Assembly (NCBI GenBank): GCA_036768485.1
Contig: JAVLUZ010000154.1
Location: forward strand, 47,353,786 to 47,417,785
Source: Mermis nigrescens
Taxonomy: Eukaryota; Nematoda; Enoplea; Mermithida; Mermithidae
DNA: 64,000 nt
Reading direction: 5' to 3'
Part shown: piece after piece, positions 36,501 through 45,860 of the stretch
Layout: every line of letters starts with the position of its first letter
Numbering within the stretch: the first letter of the stretch is position 1
Notes under the pieces: model-generated
Seen by the model: only the letters and a program-made list of their open reading frames with translations
Databases searched by the model: none
What the model was told of the DNA's origin: nothing
Translations under genes and position numbers: made by a program

Positions 36501-38537
36501 CGTAATTTTATCATTTATATCAGTTTTTGAAACCATTTCGACTCAAAAAAAGCCCTCTGGTTTATCCCCAGACCGCTTACGCTGCGCGTCTTTGGCTTAG
36601 TGGAGATAGTGGAAGGTGGGCATATAGGGAACTTCTATTAGCAAGAGAAACAAATAGAAAGACTAGGAAAGTATAGATAAAAGAATGCAATATCTAAGTA
36701 AATTGATAAATAAAACAAGATACACAATTACCTCTGATTAATTAAAAGGTGGAAATCACATATGCACACTGGGAGAGGTATGAGGGGTATCCCCCTACCA
36801 GTCCTTCCGAAAGCATACCCCTCAGGCCATTTTGGACCAAAACCTATTGATCGAACCATGAAAAAGCGTGAAACGACGTCTAATAGTATAATTTCAATTA
36901 CATATACTTATTTTTCTAGCATTGAACGTGTAAATTCTGTCATTCAGGCACATTTCTTGCATTATTTCGTACATATTTGACGTTAAAGGTTATTCCGTCG
37001 TACTTATCCTTATTCATTTTCGTTAATTTAATCACGGATATTCATGAAGAATAAAATACAGCAAATTAACAATAAATTTAGTATCAAAATTCGACACTAA
37101 ATAACAAAAAATTTACTCATATTCCCACCCCCATAAATCTCGGTTTAACCCCCTACCAGAGCTTTTGACCGTGTGCATGTATGGTGGAAAAGGAAGGAAG
37201 ACGAATTCTATTGCTTAATTCATTTGTTACTCGTAAGTTTTTAAATTGTATTGCTTTAATATGACTTTCGCTTATAGGCGAAAAATCGCTACTATTTAAT
37301 AAAATATTCTAATTGATGGCTAATGGAAATTTTCTAACCTCATGCTTTAGCTCTTCCCGCCTTCCTTAAGCCATGATATTGATGTGTCATTAATCAACGA
37401 CGGCGTTCCTTACTCACATTATTTGATGATATGCTCACACAATTATTTAATTAAGATCTCTCTTCTAATTCCATCATGTGCACGTATGTGTGGTCATGCT
37501 AGTATGGGCAGCGATGTTAACAGTCCAGGAGAGCCTCCAATTAAAATTTTTCCTGCCGCAGCTGGGGAACAAGTGGAAGCACCAAAAAGTCCAACGGAAA
37601 AGATGGTTCCGGCTGTAGAACAAGTAAATGAAGTAACTGAGGAAACTGTAACATACTTAATAGAAATTTACCTTTTAACGTAATGGTTAAATTTAACAAT
37701 TTGCATGGGAACACTAGTGTATAAAGCAATAGTATGATTAATCGAGGAAGCTCGTCTCGGAGAATAGCAAAGGCGAATCAATAAGAACTTCCGACACTTG
37801 CGCAAATATGCTTACAAAGAAAGACAGCTATTTTTCCAGCAAAATACGAAACTCTGGTTTGACTATTTTTTCAAAACATTTCTTATCCAAATAGAAGCAA
37901 ATTTCAAAAGTAACAACTTAAATCAAATTTCGCATTTTCAATTTAATTCACTAACTTTTCAAATTATAGGACTTGCAGACACCCATGATGATGAAAAATG
38001 ATGAAAAAATGCTTGAAACAATAAAAAATGTACTAACTTAGCTAGTTTTCGGCAATTCTTAAATAAGAATTTATTTCGCGTGAGGTTGATGTGAAGCAAA
38101 ATTTATCCTTATTTCCTGTACCAAATCAAAATTTTAAAAATTTCACGAGACCTAGCTTCAGATTTTGCTTAGACGCTGAACGAAATTTTGATAAGATCTG
38201 CTCTTGTAGGCAAAAATTCAATTTTTAAAGAAATAACTATTTTAGAAAAATTTTCATAAAGTAGACCCCGAAACGATAAAAACGCTATTTAGCGCATGAA
38301 TAACGGATTTTTACTTTTCAACTGTCTCGAAAAAAGTTCGGTTATAGCCATCTTACGAAAATCTAGGATCCGTCGTAGAATCAGAATGCATGACGTCGCC
38401 GTAGGCAAAACATAGTTCGATATGAAACGCACCCATATATACTACTGATTATGCAGGTGACTCCAGTGCAACCCGATGAAAAAAAACTGCGACGCACAAG
38501 TGGTAATGAAGATGCTATGCTTGTTGATGAGAAATGA
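33523..38537 (+). CDS. Neurensin-like two-pass membrane protein (5 exons)
   Basis: Exons: 33523-33713, 35317-35476, 36181-36306, 37351-37647 and 38457-38537 (TGA). All phases join, giving 284 residues. FGIKSYIHQFYDW in exon 1 matches the conserved pre-membrane motif of neurensins. Membrane segment 1 is ALTILGLVLLVAGAIGIMVG (exon 2) and segment 2 is LAGLITFAIGGIILA (exons 3-4 boundary), with a soluble loop (VIVNDEGDVLISADL) between, as in the family. Neurensins sit in vesicles of neurons and act in neurite growth. The C-terminal tail (Pro/Glu-rich, AGEQVEAPKSPTEKMVPAVE, then a basic KKLRRTSGNED stretch) is longer than in vertebrate members. Exon 4 is the least certain; a cryptic intron inside it cannot be excluded. 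A poly(A) signal follows at 38632. Confidence 0.8.
35701..35961 (-). mobile_element. Family A hAT-type MITE in the neurensin-like gene
   Basis: Starts CACGTGGGCGTGGGG and ends GCTGCCCACCTATG; reverse orientation. Flanks (TCGTACTA / ATTCGTAC) suggest an offset duplication. It lies in intron 2. Confidence 0.75.
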
Positions 38538-38631
38538 AGAGATGATAAAATGAGGATTGTGATAACAGACTCGGTGTCATGTTCGATTTGATTTGAATAT
38601 TTACCGAAATGCAAAGTTCTAGCAAATTTTC

Positions 38632-38637
38632 AATAAA
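38632..38637 (+). terminator. Poly(A) signal AATAAA of the neurensin-like gene
   Basis: AATAAA lies 95 bases after the TGA at 38535-38537. Confidence 0.6.
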
Positions 38638-38724
38638 AGGTAATAGAAAAAGAATTTTCTTACTACTAGCTGGAGTTACCCGTCTCTTAACAAGCGCCTT
38701 TTATCACTTCCTGACCCTTTTGCG

Positions 38725-38958
38725 CATACATGTAACGGCTCGAACTTTGAGGAGGGCGGGGTTCCAGCCATTTTAAAGGGGGGGTAAGAAACCTCCAATT
38801 TTTGGTTGGCCAAAAACGGCCAAAAGAAAGCCTAAAAACGGCCAAAAAATTCGATTTTTCTCGAAAAATCGGGGATCAAAAATTTTCTGGCTTTGAGGGG
38901 ATGGGGGGAACGTTCGACTTCGGGTGGGGGTATTCCCACACCCCCTGTTACATGTATG
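38725..38958. mobile_element. Family D hAT-type MITE
   Basis: Ends CATACATGTAACGG and CTGTTACATGTATG are inverted repeats. Flanks CTTTTGCG / CTCTGCGT are only partly alike. The body contains repeated GGCCAAAAAC motifs. Confidence 0.65.
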
Positions 38959-39056
38959 CTCTGCGTTATAGAAACATATGGAAATCGAATTATAGAAAGA
39001 GTGATATGAAAACTCAACGAACAGCACATAAAGTCAAGAACGAACGAGTAGCATAA

Positions 39057-39237
39057 TACATGTAACAAAGGGGATCCACCACCCAAAGTTGGTCGTTCCA
39101 TCCACCCTGAGCCAGAAATTTTCTGAACTCCCATTTTTTAAAAAATTTGAATTTTCGGCCGTTTTGGAGGTCATTTACCCCCTACCCCTGAAAATGGTCG
39201 GAAACTCCAATCCAAAATTTTGGCCGTTACGTGCATG
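39057..39237. mobile_element. Family D MITE, second copy
   Basis: Starts ATACATGTAACAAAGGGG and ends GGCCGTTACGTGCATGC. It is close to the copy at 38725 and similar in body (ATTTTCGGCCGTTTTGGAGG). Confidence 0.55.
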
Positions 39238-40234
39238 CTCATACATGCAAGATGGGGAATGGGGTACCTAGGCAAAAGTTAAGACTTTCTATCCTCAGGA
39301 AAACTCTTGTCTTTATTGCCCTTTTCAGACGTTTCTGATTAAAATCATGCCATTTTCCCATTCCTTAGAAATTGTCGACCAACACCCCAGGGGCGGAATA
39401 ACGGGGAGGGGGGGTGAGTCGTAATCTCGTAAATTTCTCAGGTGCTCATAGGTACTTATTAATTAAATTTATTCTATTCTTAGCAGCCTGGAAGCCATAT
39501 TTTTGTGATTTTCATTTTCAGCATAAATCCTAAAAATGTTGGGCACTTTTTGTTAAATGCTCTGATAGACTTTGCTGCAAGTGTTAAAATACGGGAATTA
39601 GCAAAGTAAAACGTCTTTTTGGCTAAACTTCACAAATTCACTGGCGCTCGGATTGCCGCCGATATTAAAGAAATTTAGGCGATTTTTCCTCTAAAGTTGA
39701 AAAAAATTTAGAACTTTTTGAGAAAATTTGCGCCCGAAATCATTTCGATTAGGAGTAGACGATGTGAAACGACTAAAAACGATATTTTGCACTTATATAA
39801 CAAAATTTTGGACTGTCTGAGAAAAACTTTAGGTATCGCCCCTTGCGAAAATCCTGGATCTTGCCATTGACTAATCCTATTGGAGATTTCCAGCTGTCAC
39901 ATCTATGATAAATATACAGGTGCGTTAATAAACATAATTTAAGCAGTTCTCATGTTTCATTACAGTGCTCTAAAGTATAGACTTACGACTTAGATGAAAC
40001 TCAGTGTTGCATCATTCTTCAACACCATAATCGCATATAATTGTCAACATACATGCACACCATGACAATTCTAAGGGAGGGGGGGGTTGAATTAAAAAGC
40101 GATTTTTCGGGTCCACAAATGATAGGTATGCGCCAAAAACATCGTTTTCAGCGTTTCTGACGATGCTCTTTCTCTATAGAGCATAAAAATATAAGAAAAT
40201 TTCGAAAAAAAGTCGAACGAATTGAACAACATAT

Positions 40235-42276
40235 TAGGGATGTGCCGATACCACTTTTTTGAAAATAGCCGATTCCGATTCGATTCCGATTCTTTATATC
40301 TCAGAAATGCCGATTCCGATTCTGCAAAACTCAGCATCACCGATTCCGATTCGATTTCGATTCTAAAATATAGGAATCGGCCGATTCCGATACCGATTCC
40401 TGTGATAAGCGTTATATGCTATAAAAAATCAAAATTGAAGTGCAAGCGCACTGCAGTTTATGAATATAAAAGTTATTTTTTATCGATCAGATGTTTTGTT
40501 TGCCGAATATGTAAAACTAAACAAAGCATTCAGCATTTTGCTTTAATTTATCTTGAAATTCAGTTCTTCAGGCTAGCTCGCTCAAATTCATATCTGTAAT
40601 GCATGTTCATTCGCATCAGTTTATATGTACGACGAGTATATTAGCGCTTCGCTAAAATCATTTAAAGTAAGAAAATTTTGATGATAAGTCTTTTATGCGC
40701 ACTAGAAAATTTGTATTGTCTGTCAGTAGCCAATCCAGCAAATAATTAAATTCTTGCCACCATTGACTTTCTCTCCACCTGAGTATAACAATATGTTTTG
40801 TTGCAATCTGATCCATAAATCAGAATTTAGATCGTTATGGTACAATAAGTAATGTCTACTACGCATATCAATCAGTGTTTTTTTGTACAAGCTCCGTTTG
40901 TCCATGCACAAGGATGGTCCCTAAAAGTCTTTGTACATTTTGTACATGCAAGTTTTCGTGTAGTAAGATATAGTGAGCAGCGATTTCAGTGTGGTAAAAA
41001 GCGCCGAAAATTTTTGGGATTTTTACACCTTTTTACAGTTTTTGTCTTCCCGAAAATCTTTGTACATTTTGTACACATAAATTTTTGCATACTATAATAT
41101 GGTACAGTAGCGATTTTAGTGTGGTAAAAGCAGAGTTGTTCGACTTTTAGTAGTGTATTTTAGCTAATTTCTGGGTCTCTAAGGGCAAAAATCCCTAAGA
41201 ATCGTCTTAAAATGGCGCGAAGCGCCGAAAAAATTTGACATTTTTCCTTTTGAAATGCAATTTCTGCCGTTATAAAGGTATATAGAACACACAATTGCTC
41301 ATTTCGGCTTGAAGCGCCGAAAATTCTTGCGAATTTCAGACCTTTTTTTGCAAATTTTGTCTTCCCAAAAATCTTAGTACATGTACAGAGACGGTCCCGA
41401 AAAGTCGTTGTACATCGGTAAAAATCTTTGCCGAGTACAAAAAAACATTGATATCAATGCGTCCAGGATTTTGGGTAGCCGACTTAGGTTCTAGGCCTTA
41501 TGCTTATAACATATTGAAAAAATTTTCTGTTAGACAAACTTCCATTTTGCCACCGAAGAGAATAATTTCAAATAAATTAAATCGTTTGCATGGCCCAATT
41601 GAGGAATTTAACATTGTATTCTGGGCTTCGTGTAGGGGAATACTCTAATTTTTGATTCTATAGACTGGAACTGTGATTACATAAAAAATGGTGATGCCAG
41701 TAAGGCACGGAATCTGAAGGATAATTCTATGAGAATGCTTAAGTATTAGAGAATGCGGAGCTTCAGAAAAAAAATTTAATCCAGTTGAATGGCCGAGGTT
41801 GATAGGTGGCAATGAAAGCAATATATTTAAGTTATATCAGGCGTGAAACGCCGAAAAAATCTCAAAAATTACTTCTAATGATAGACCGCCCATTTCTACC
41901 CTGTCCCCTTAAGTCCGCCCTAGCGTGTAAAAGTGAGCAAAGTTTTTCTAACGCTGTAGTACGAGTATACAAATGAATCTATTAATGAATCGGATTATCA
42001 AAATTTGCATCCTGCCTCAATAAAACAAACACAAAATTGAATTTTTATGACAATTTGAAGAAAAATTCTCATTTCACAACTTTTTAATTTCACGATAATT
42101 TCAAAAGAATGGAATCGGAAATTTGTGTACTTTTGGCCGATTCCGATTCTCTAAATATCAGAAATGACGATTCCGATCCCGATGCCGATTCCTTAAATTC
42201 TGTGATCACCGATTCCGATTCTATTTCATGAAAAACGACCGATTCTTACCGATTCCGATTCATCGGAACATCCCTA
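40235..42276. mobile_element. hAT element with GATTCC subterminal array
   Basis: Ends TAGGGATGTGCCGATACC and ATCGGAACATCCCTA, flanked on both sides by CAACATAT (40227-40234, 42277-42284). Both arms carry arrays of CCGATTCCGATTC. Near 41928-41975 a + frame reads KSEQSFSNAVVRVYK, like the SERxFS segment of the hAT dimerisation domain, so this is a decayed copy that once encoded transposase. It contains the CAGTG element at 40873-41450. Confidence 0.85.
40873..41450 (+). mobile_element. CAGTG-family hAT-type element with exact 8-bp duplication
   Basis: Starts CAGTGTTTTTTTGTACAAGC and ends TACAAAAAAACATTG, flanked on both sides by ATATCAAT (40865-40872, 41451-41458). Internal GCGCGAAGCGCCG at about 41216. 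Confidence 0.9.
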
Positions 42277-42578
42277 CAACATATAGTCAAAACATGAGTA
42301 TAATGACGCGAAGCGCCGAAAATTTGGCACTTTTGAGCGAATAGATAGCTAAAATCGCTTTAAAAAAGCACCTTTTCAACAAATTTTTTAGAAAAGGTTT
42401 GAGGAACTTTCCGAAAATCACTATTTTTTTGGAAAGGGGAAGGGTGAAAAAATTTCTGCGGGGTGGGGGGAGGAAACCCCTAAAATCATGGATGGTTGTC
42501 AAGCATCAGATATACGCATATTGTCGATGTTTTACTAGCATAAGACTATGGTTAATTTAACTAAAACAGAAAACGACT

Positions 42579-42748
42579 CTAGTCTGTTTCGCACAAGTTC
42601 GGGTCATAAATTTTAAAACTATTTTCGGCAATAAGCTGACAGATTGCGATTATAGCATTGACATGATATGTAATTATCGTAACCCTCGGCTAACTGTCGA
42701 TGAAAATTCTTGAAATTTATACATAAATTTATGTGAAACAGAATATAG
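42579..42748. mobile_element. MITE, second copy of the TCTGTTTCAC family
   Basis: The left end TCTGTTTCGCACAAGTTCGG pairs with the right end ATTTATGTGAAACAGA. The body (ACAGATTGCGATTATAGCA) matches the copy at 9988. Confidence 0.65.
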
Positions 42749-43032
42749 ATAGTATGGCCCTGCTAAATGGCTTAGCCGAAAAATAACCCTCTGGCTCTTC
42801 CGCCCCGTTGCCCAATTGATTACTCCCACCATACTCGGGCAGGACCGGAATTCTACTGCTCCATAAATTTCAACGGTCAAAAGTCAAATAATAGATGGTT
42901 AGGCCAAAACCAACATTTTTTAAACATTTCTCATAGCTTGATCCGTTGTCATCAAAAATCGTGAAAACCGGACCCTGTTCTGAAATTCGAATTCTTGAGA
43001 CCTACGCACTTTTTGAGTTTTGGGAGTCAGAC

Positions 43033-43738
43033 CAGCGTTTTTTTTGTACAAGGTCCATTTGATACATGTACAAACATGGTCCCAAAAGTCTTTGTACATT
43101 TTGTACAGTAGCGATTTTAGTATGGTAAAACAGGATTTCCGATCTTTAGTAGTGTATTTTAGCTAATTTCTGGGTTTATGACGCCAAAAATTATTAAAAA
43201 TTGTCTCAAAACGGCGCAAAGTGCCGAAAAATTTGACATTTTCCCATTCTAAATGCAAATTCTGCCATTTTGAAGATATATAGGACAAAGAATAATCCGC
43301 CGGAAATTTTTTGGAATTTTACACCTTTTTAAAGTTTTTGTCTTCCCAAAAATCTTTGTACATCTTGTACACACAAATTTTGGAGTACTTTAATATGGTA
43401 CAGCCGCGATTTTAGTGTGGTAAAAACAGTTGTTCGACTTTTGGTAGTGTATTTTAGCTAATTTCTGGGTTTCTAAGAGCAAAAATCACAAAGAAACGCC
43501 TTAAAATGGCGCGAAGCGCCGAAAAAGTTGACATTTTTCTTTTGGAATGCAATTTCTGTCATTATAAAGATATATAGAATACACAATTACTCGTTTCGGC
43601 GCGAAGCTCCGGAAATTTTTGCGAATTCTCACTTTTTTGCAATTTTTGTCTTCACAAAATCTTTGTACATGTACAAAGACGGTCCCGAAAAGTCTTTATA
43701 CATCAGGAAAAATCTTTACCGAATACAAAAAAACGGTG
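43033..43738 (+). mobile_element. CAGTG-family hAT-type element, long version
   Basis: Starts CAGCGTTTTTTTTGTACAAG and ends TACAAAAAAACGGTG. Flanks AGTCAGAC / GGTCCGAC (6 of 8). At 706 bp it has an extra repeat of the inner segment compared with the 450-bp copies. A family A MITE starts 10 bases downstream. Confidence 0.75.
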
Positions 43739-43747
43739 GGTCCGACC

Positions 43748-44011
43748 CATACGTGGGCAGCATCAGAATTCAGAGGGGAGGGTGCAAGATTTTTCAAAGG
43801 TCAAAAAATAGCCTTGAAAATGGTGGTATGGCGAAAAACACCATTTTTCAACGTTTCTCATCCAGCACTATCTATTGGCATCAAAACATTGCGGAAAAAA
43901 CAAAAAAAATTTCCAAAAATTGAATTCTGGGGAGTATTTTGGTTTCTGGGGGGTATTTTGGTTTCTCGGGGAGGGGGGTGCATACCCCCAAACCCTTCAT
44001 GCCCGGGTGTG
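43748..44011 (+). mobile_element. Family A hAT-type MITE with exact 8-bp duplication
   Basis: Starts CATACGTGGGCAGCATC and ends TGCCCGGGTGTG, flanked by GTCCGACC on both sides (43740-43747, 44012-44019). It inserted into the right target duplication of the CAGTG element next door. Confidence 0.85.
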
Positions 44012-44065
44012 GTCCGACCCCATTCAGTTATTCCCAGTATTGAGGAACAAACTCTTATTATGTAG

Positions 44066-44432
44066 TTCCGCGCTGAAGGAGTTGGACGCAATCTCAAGCC
44101 ATTAAAGGGAGAAATAAGGTTGACTTGAGATTTTTTTGAAAATTTCTAGAACTTAAGATTCCTAAGAATTAAAATTTAATTAAGATGAATTATTTTCATT
44201 TAATCTTATAAGCAAGGGTTCAGCTGCGGATCCTCAACTACAACGAATCAGTGAAACAAATGCAGAAGGCAATGTAATTGTGCAGTGCAGACGCGAGAAA
44301 AACTCAACATGTAATAACAAAAATATGATTAGGCTTCTGTCAAATCAGATTTTATTACTCAATAAAATCGCACATCAAAGGCAAACAGTAGAGGAGCATT
44401 ACTATTTACGGCGAATCATTTGTGAGAGGTGA
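44066..44432 (+). CDS. Last two exons of an unidentified gene (partial)
   Basis: Exon 44066-44118 (acceptor TTATTATGTAG, donor ATAAG/GTTGAC) reads FRAEGVGRNLKPLKGEI and is the only open frame. An 84-94 bp intron with a pyrimidine-rich end (acceptor AATCTTATAAG, ending 44212) joins in phase to exon 44213-44432. That exon runs KGSAADPQLQRISETNAEGN, then a Cys/Asn stretch, then a helical IRLLSNQILLLNKIAHQRQT segment, and stops at TGA. AATAAA follows 27 bases later. I do not recognise the protein. No ATG-based reading would reveal it. Upstream exons were not found among the repeats between 38600 and 44000. A donor (AG/GTGAAA) overlaps the stop, so the frame might instead continue downstream. Confidence 0.5.
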
Positions 44433-44458
44433 AAAACGAGGGTCTGTAAAAATAGATA

Positions 44459-44464
44459 AATAAA
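44459..44464 (+). terminator. Poly(A) signal AATAAA
   Basis: AATAAA lies 27 bases after the TGA of the unidentified gene and supports that exon being terminal. Confidence 0.5.
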
Positions 44465-45024
44465 CACTTAAACATACGCTTCCACTAAATCTATGCCCAG
44501 CTGATAATTAATAAAAATTAATTAATTTAGTTTTTCGGCAAACTCCGACTAAAGAATATGCAAAGTAAGTTTTGTGGCAAAATGAGAATCTCCATGCAAG
44601 TCTCCAGTGCCAGAAAGTCAATTGAGGAGTCTACCGGATAATTAATAGGGGCTTCCGGATTATGGGGTCTAAACTTCCAAACCCCAACGCGCCCGTGTGT
44701 TCAGGACTTCCAGAATCCACAAATACCTCAAAATTAGATTCCAAATTTTTTGGCGTTTTCCGCGATTTTATAATGCCAATGGATAGAGCTCAATTGGGAA
44801 ACGTCGAAAAGTAGAGTTTTTCCGCTCCTACAATAAATTTCTCGGCATTTCGTGGCCTGTAAATTTTTGGGCAGCCATAATTTGGGCAGATCTGCCATAA
44901 AGCTCAGAGCAATACAGATCGCAGAATCAATTTTAAAGGAATTCTCACAATTTCTTGATGCCAGTAGATAGTGATAGAATAGGAATGTCAGGAATCAACT
45001 TTTTTCCATCAAACCCACACATGC

Positions 45025-45400
45025 TTTTGGGAGGAGCTAGGGGTTTACACACCAAAAAATTCGCGATTTTCAAAAAGTTCGCAGAAAAGGTGATGTTTTA
45101 AGCGTTTTTACCTAGGTATGTATTTGCTAAATCTATGATTTTCGGCGCCTTGCGCCATATATTCGATTTTGAGTATATTTTGTTCAATTCACTTGAGTTT
45201 TTCCGACATATTTTTCGAAATTCTCACATTTCCACGCCCCAGAAAGACAGAGAATCGTGAGAAACACCGAAAAATGATTTTTTTGACGGATATACGCCGT
45301 TTTTTGGGGCCCAAAAAGGCAATTTAAAATCTCATCTTCTCCTAGAATTCCCAGGCTGTTCATGCGTGGTCAAGATCATACGTCTTCTTAAGGAGGACTG
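45025..45400 (-). mobile_element. Family B-type repeat
   Basis: In reverse order it shows the family B motifs: ATTCGCGATTTTC, a CGGCGCCTTGCGCC palindrome, CCCCAGAAAGACAGAGAATCG, and an end near CATGCGTGGTCAAG. Ends are approximate. Confidence 0.55.
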
Positions 45401-45439
45401 ACCACCTAGCGTGGCAACTGACCCCATGTCTATGACCCA

Positions 45440-45770
45440 TAGAATTGACGATTTTTCGTAAAATTGTAAAGTGTGCCGTTTAAACGTTGTAAGCTGATTT
45501 TGGCTCGAAAGTCTAAAATTTTCGGCACTTTTGCGCCATATACATATTTTTTGACTACATTTTGTTCAATTTATTCGATTTTTTCAAATTTTTTTATAAA
45601 TTTTTTCATGTTTTTATGTTCTAGAAAGAACGAACATTGTCTAAAACGTCAAAAAAGCAGTGTTTTTGACGTGCACTCATCGTTTTTAGTCCAAAAGGCA
45701 CTTTTGAAAAATTTTTCAAGCCTGATCCCCTTAAGATTCTCATGCTGTACATGTATGGTCAAGGCCGTTA
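45440..45770 (-). mobile_element. Family B-type repeat
   Basis: Contains TTTTCGGCACTTTTGCGCCAT, TTATGTTCTAGAAAGAACG and an end near GATTCTCATGCTGTACATG. Ends are approximate. It lies just 3' of the NDUFAF1 stop codon. Confidence 0.55.
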
Positions 45771-45860
45771 AATTTTTTTTGGCACACTTTGAAAATTTTT
45801 GTACCGGCCTTGCCCACGCGTGATAACAATGCGAATAAAAGTCTAAACAATCGTCCGGGT

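Larger units (their letters stand above)
40048..42494 (+). mobile_element. Family B repeat split by a 2-kb hAT
   Basis: Starts CATACATGCACACCATG and ends AATCATGGATG, flanked by ATTGTCAA / GTTGTCAA (7 of 8). The host repeat is interrupted at 40235-42276. Confidence 0.75.

Noticed and set aside
42674..42900. Region open in several frames on both strands (for example CPIDYSHHTRAGPEFYCS on plus)
   Set aside because: Partly overlaps a MITE; all strands are open and no splice sites fit a neighbouring gene. Considered and dropped as an upstream exon of the 44066 gene.
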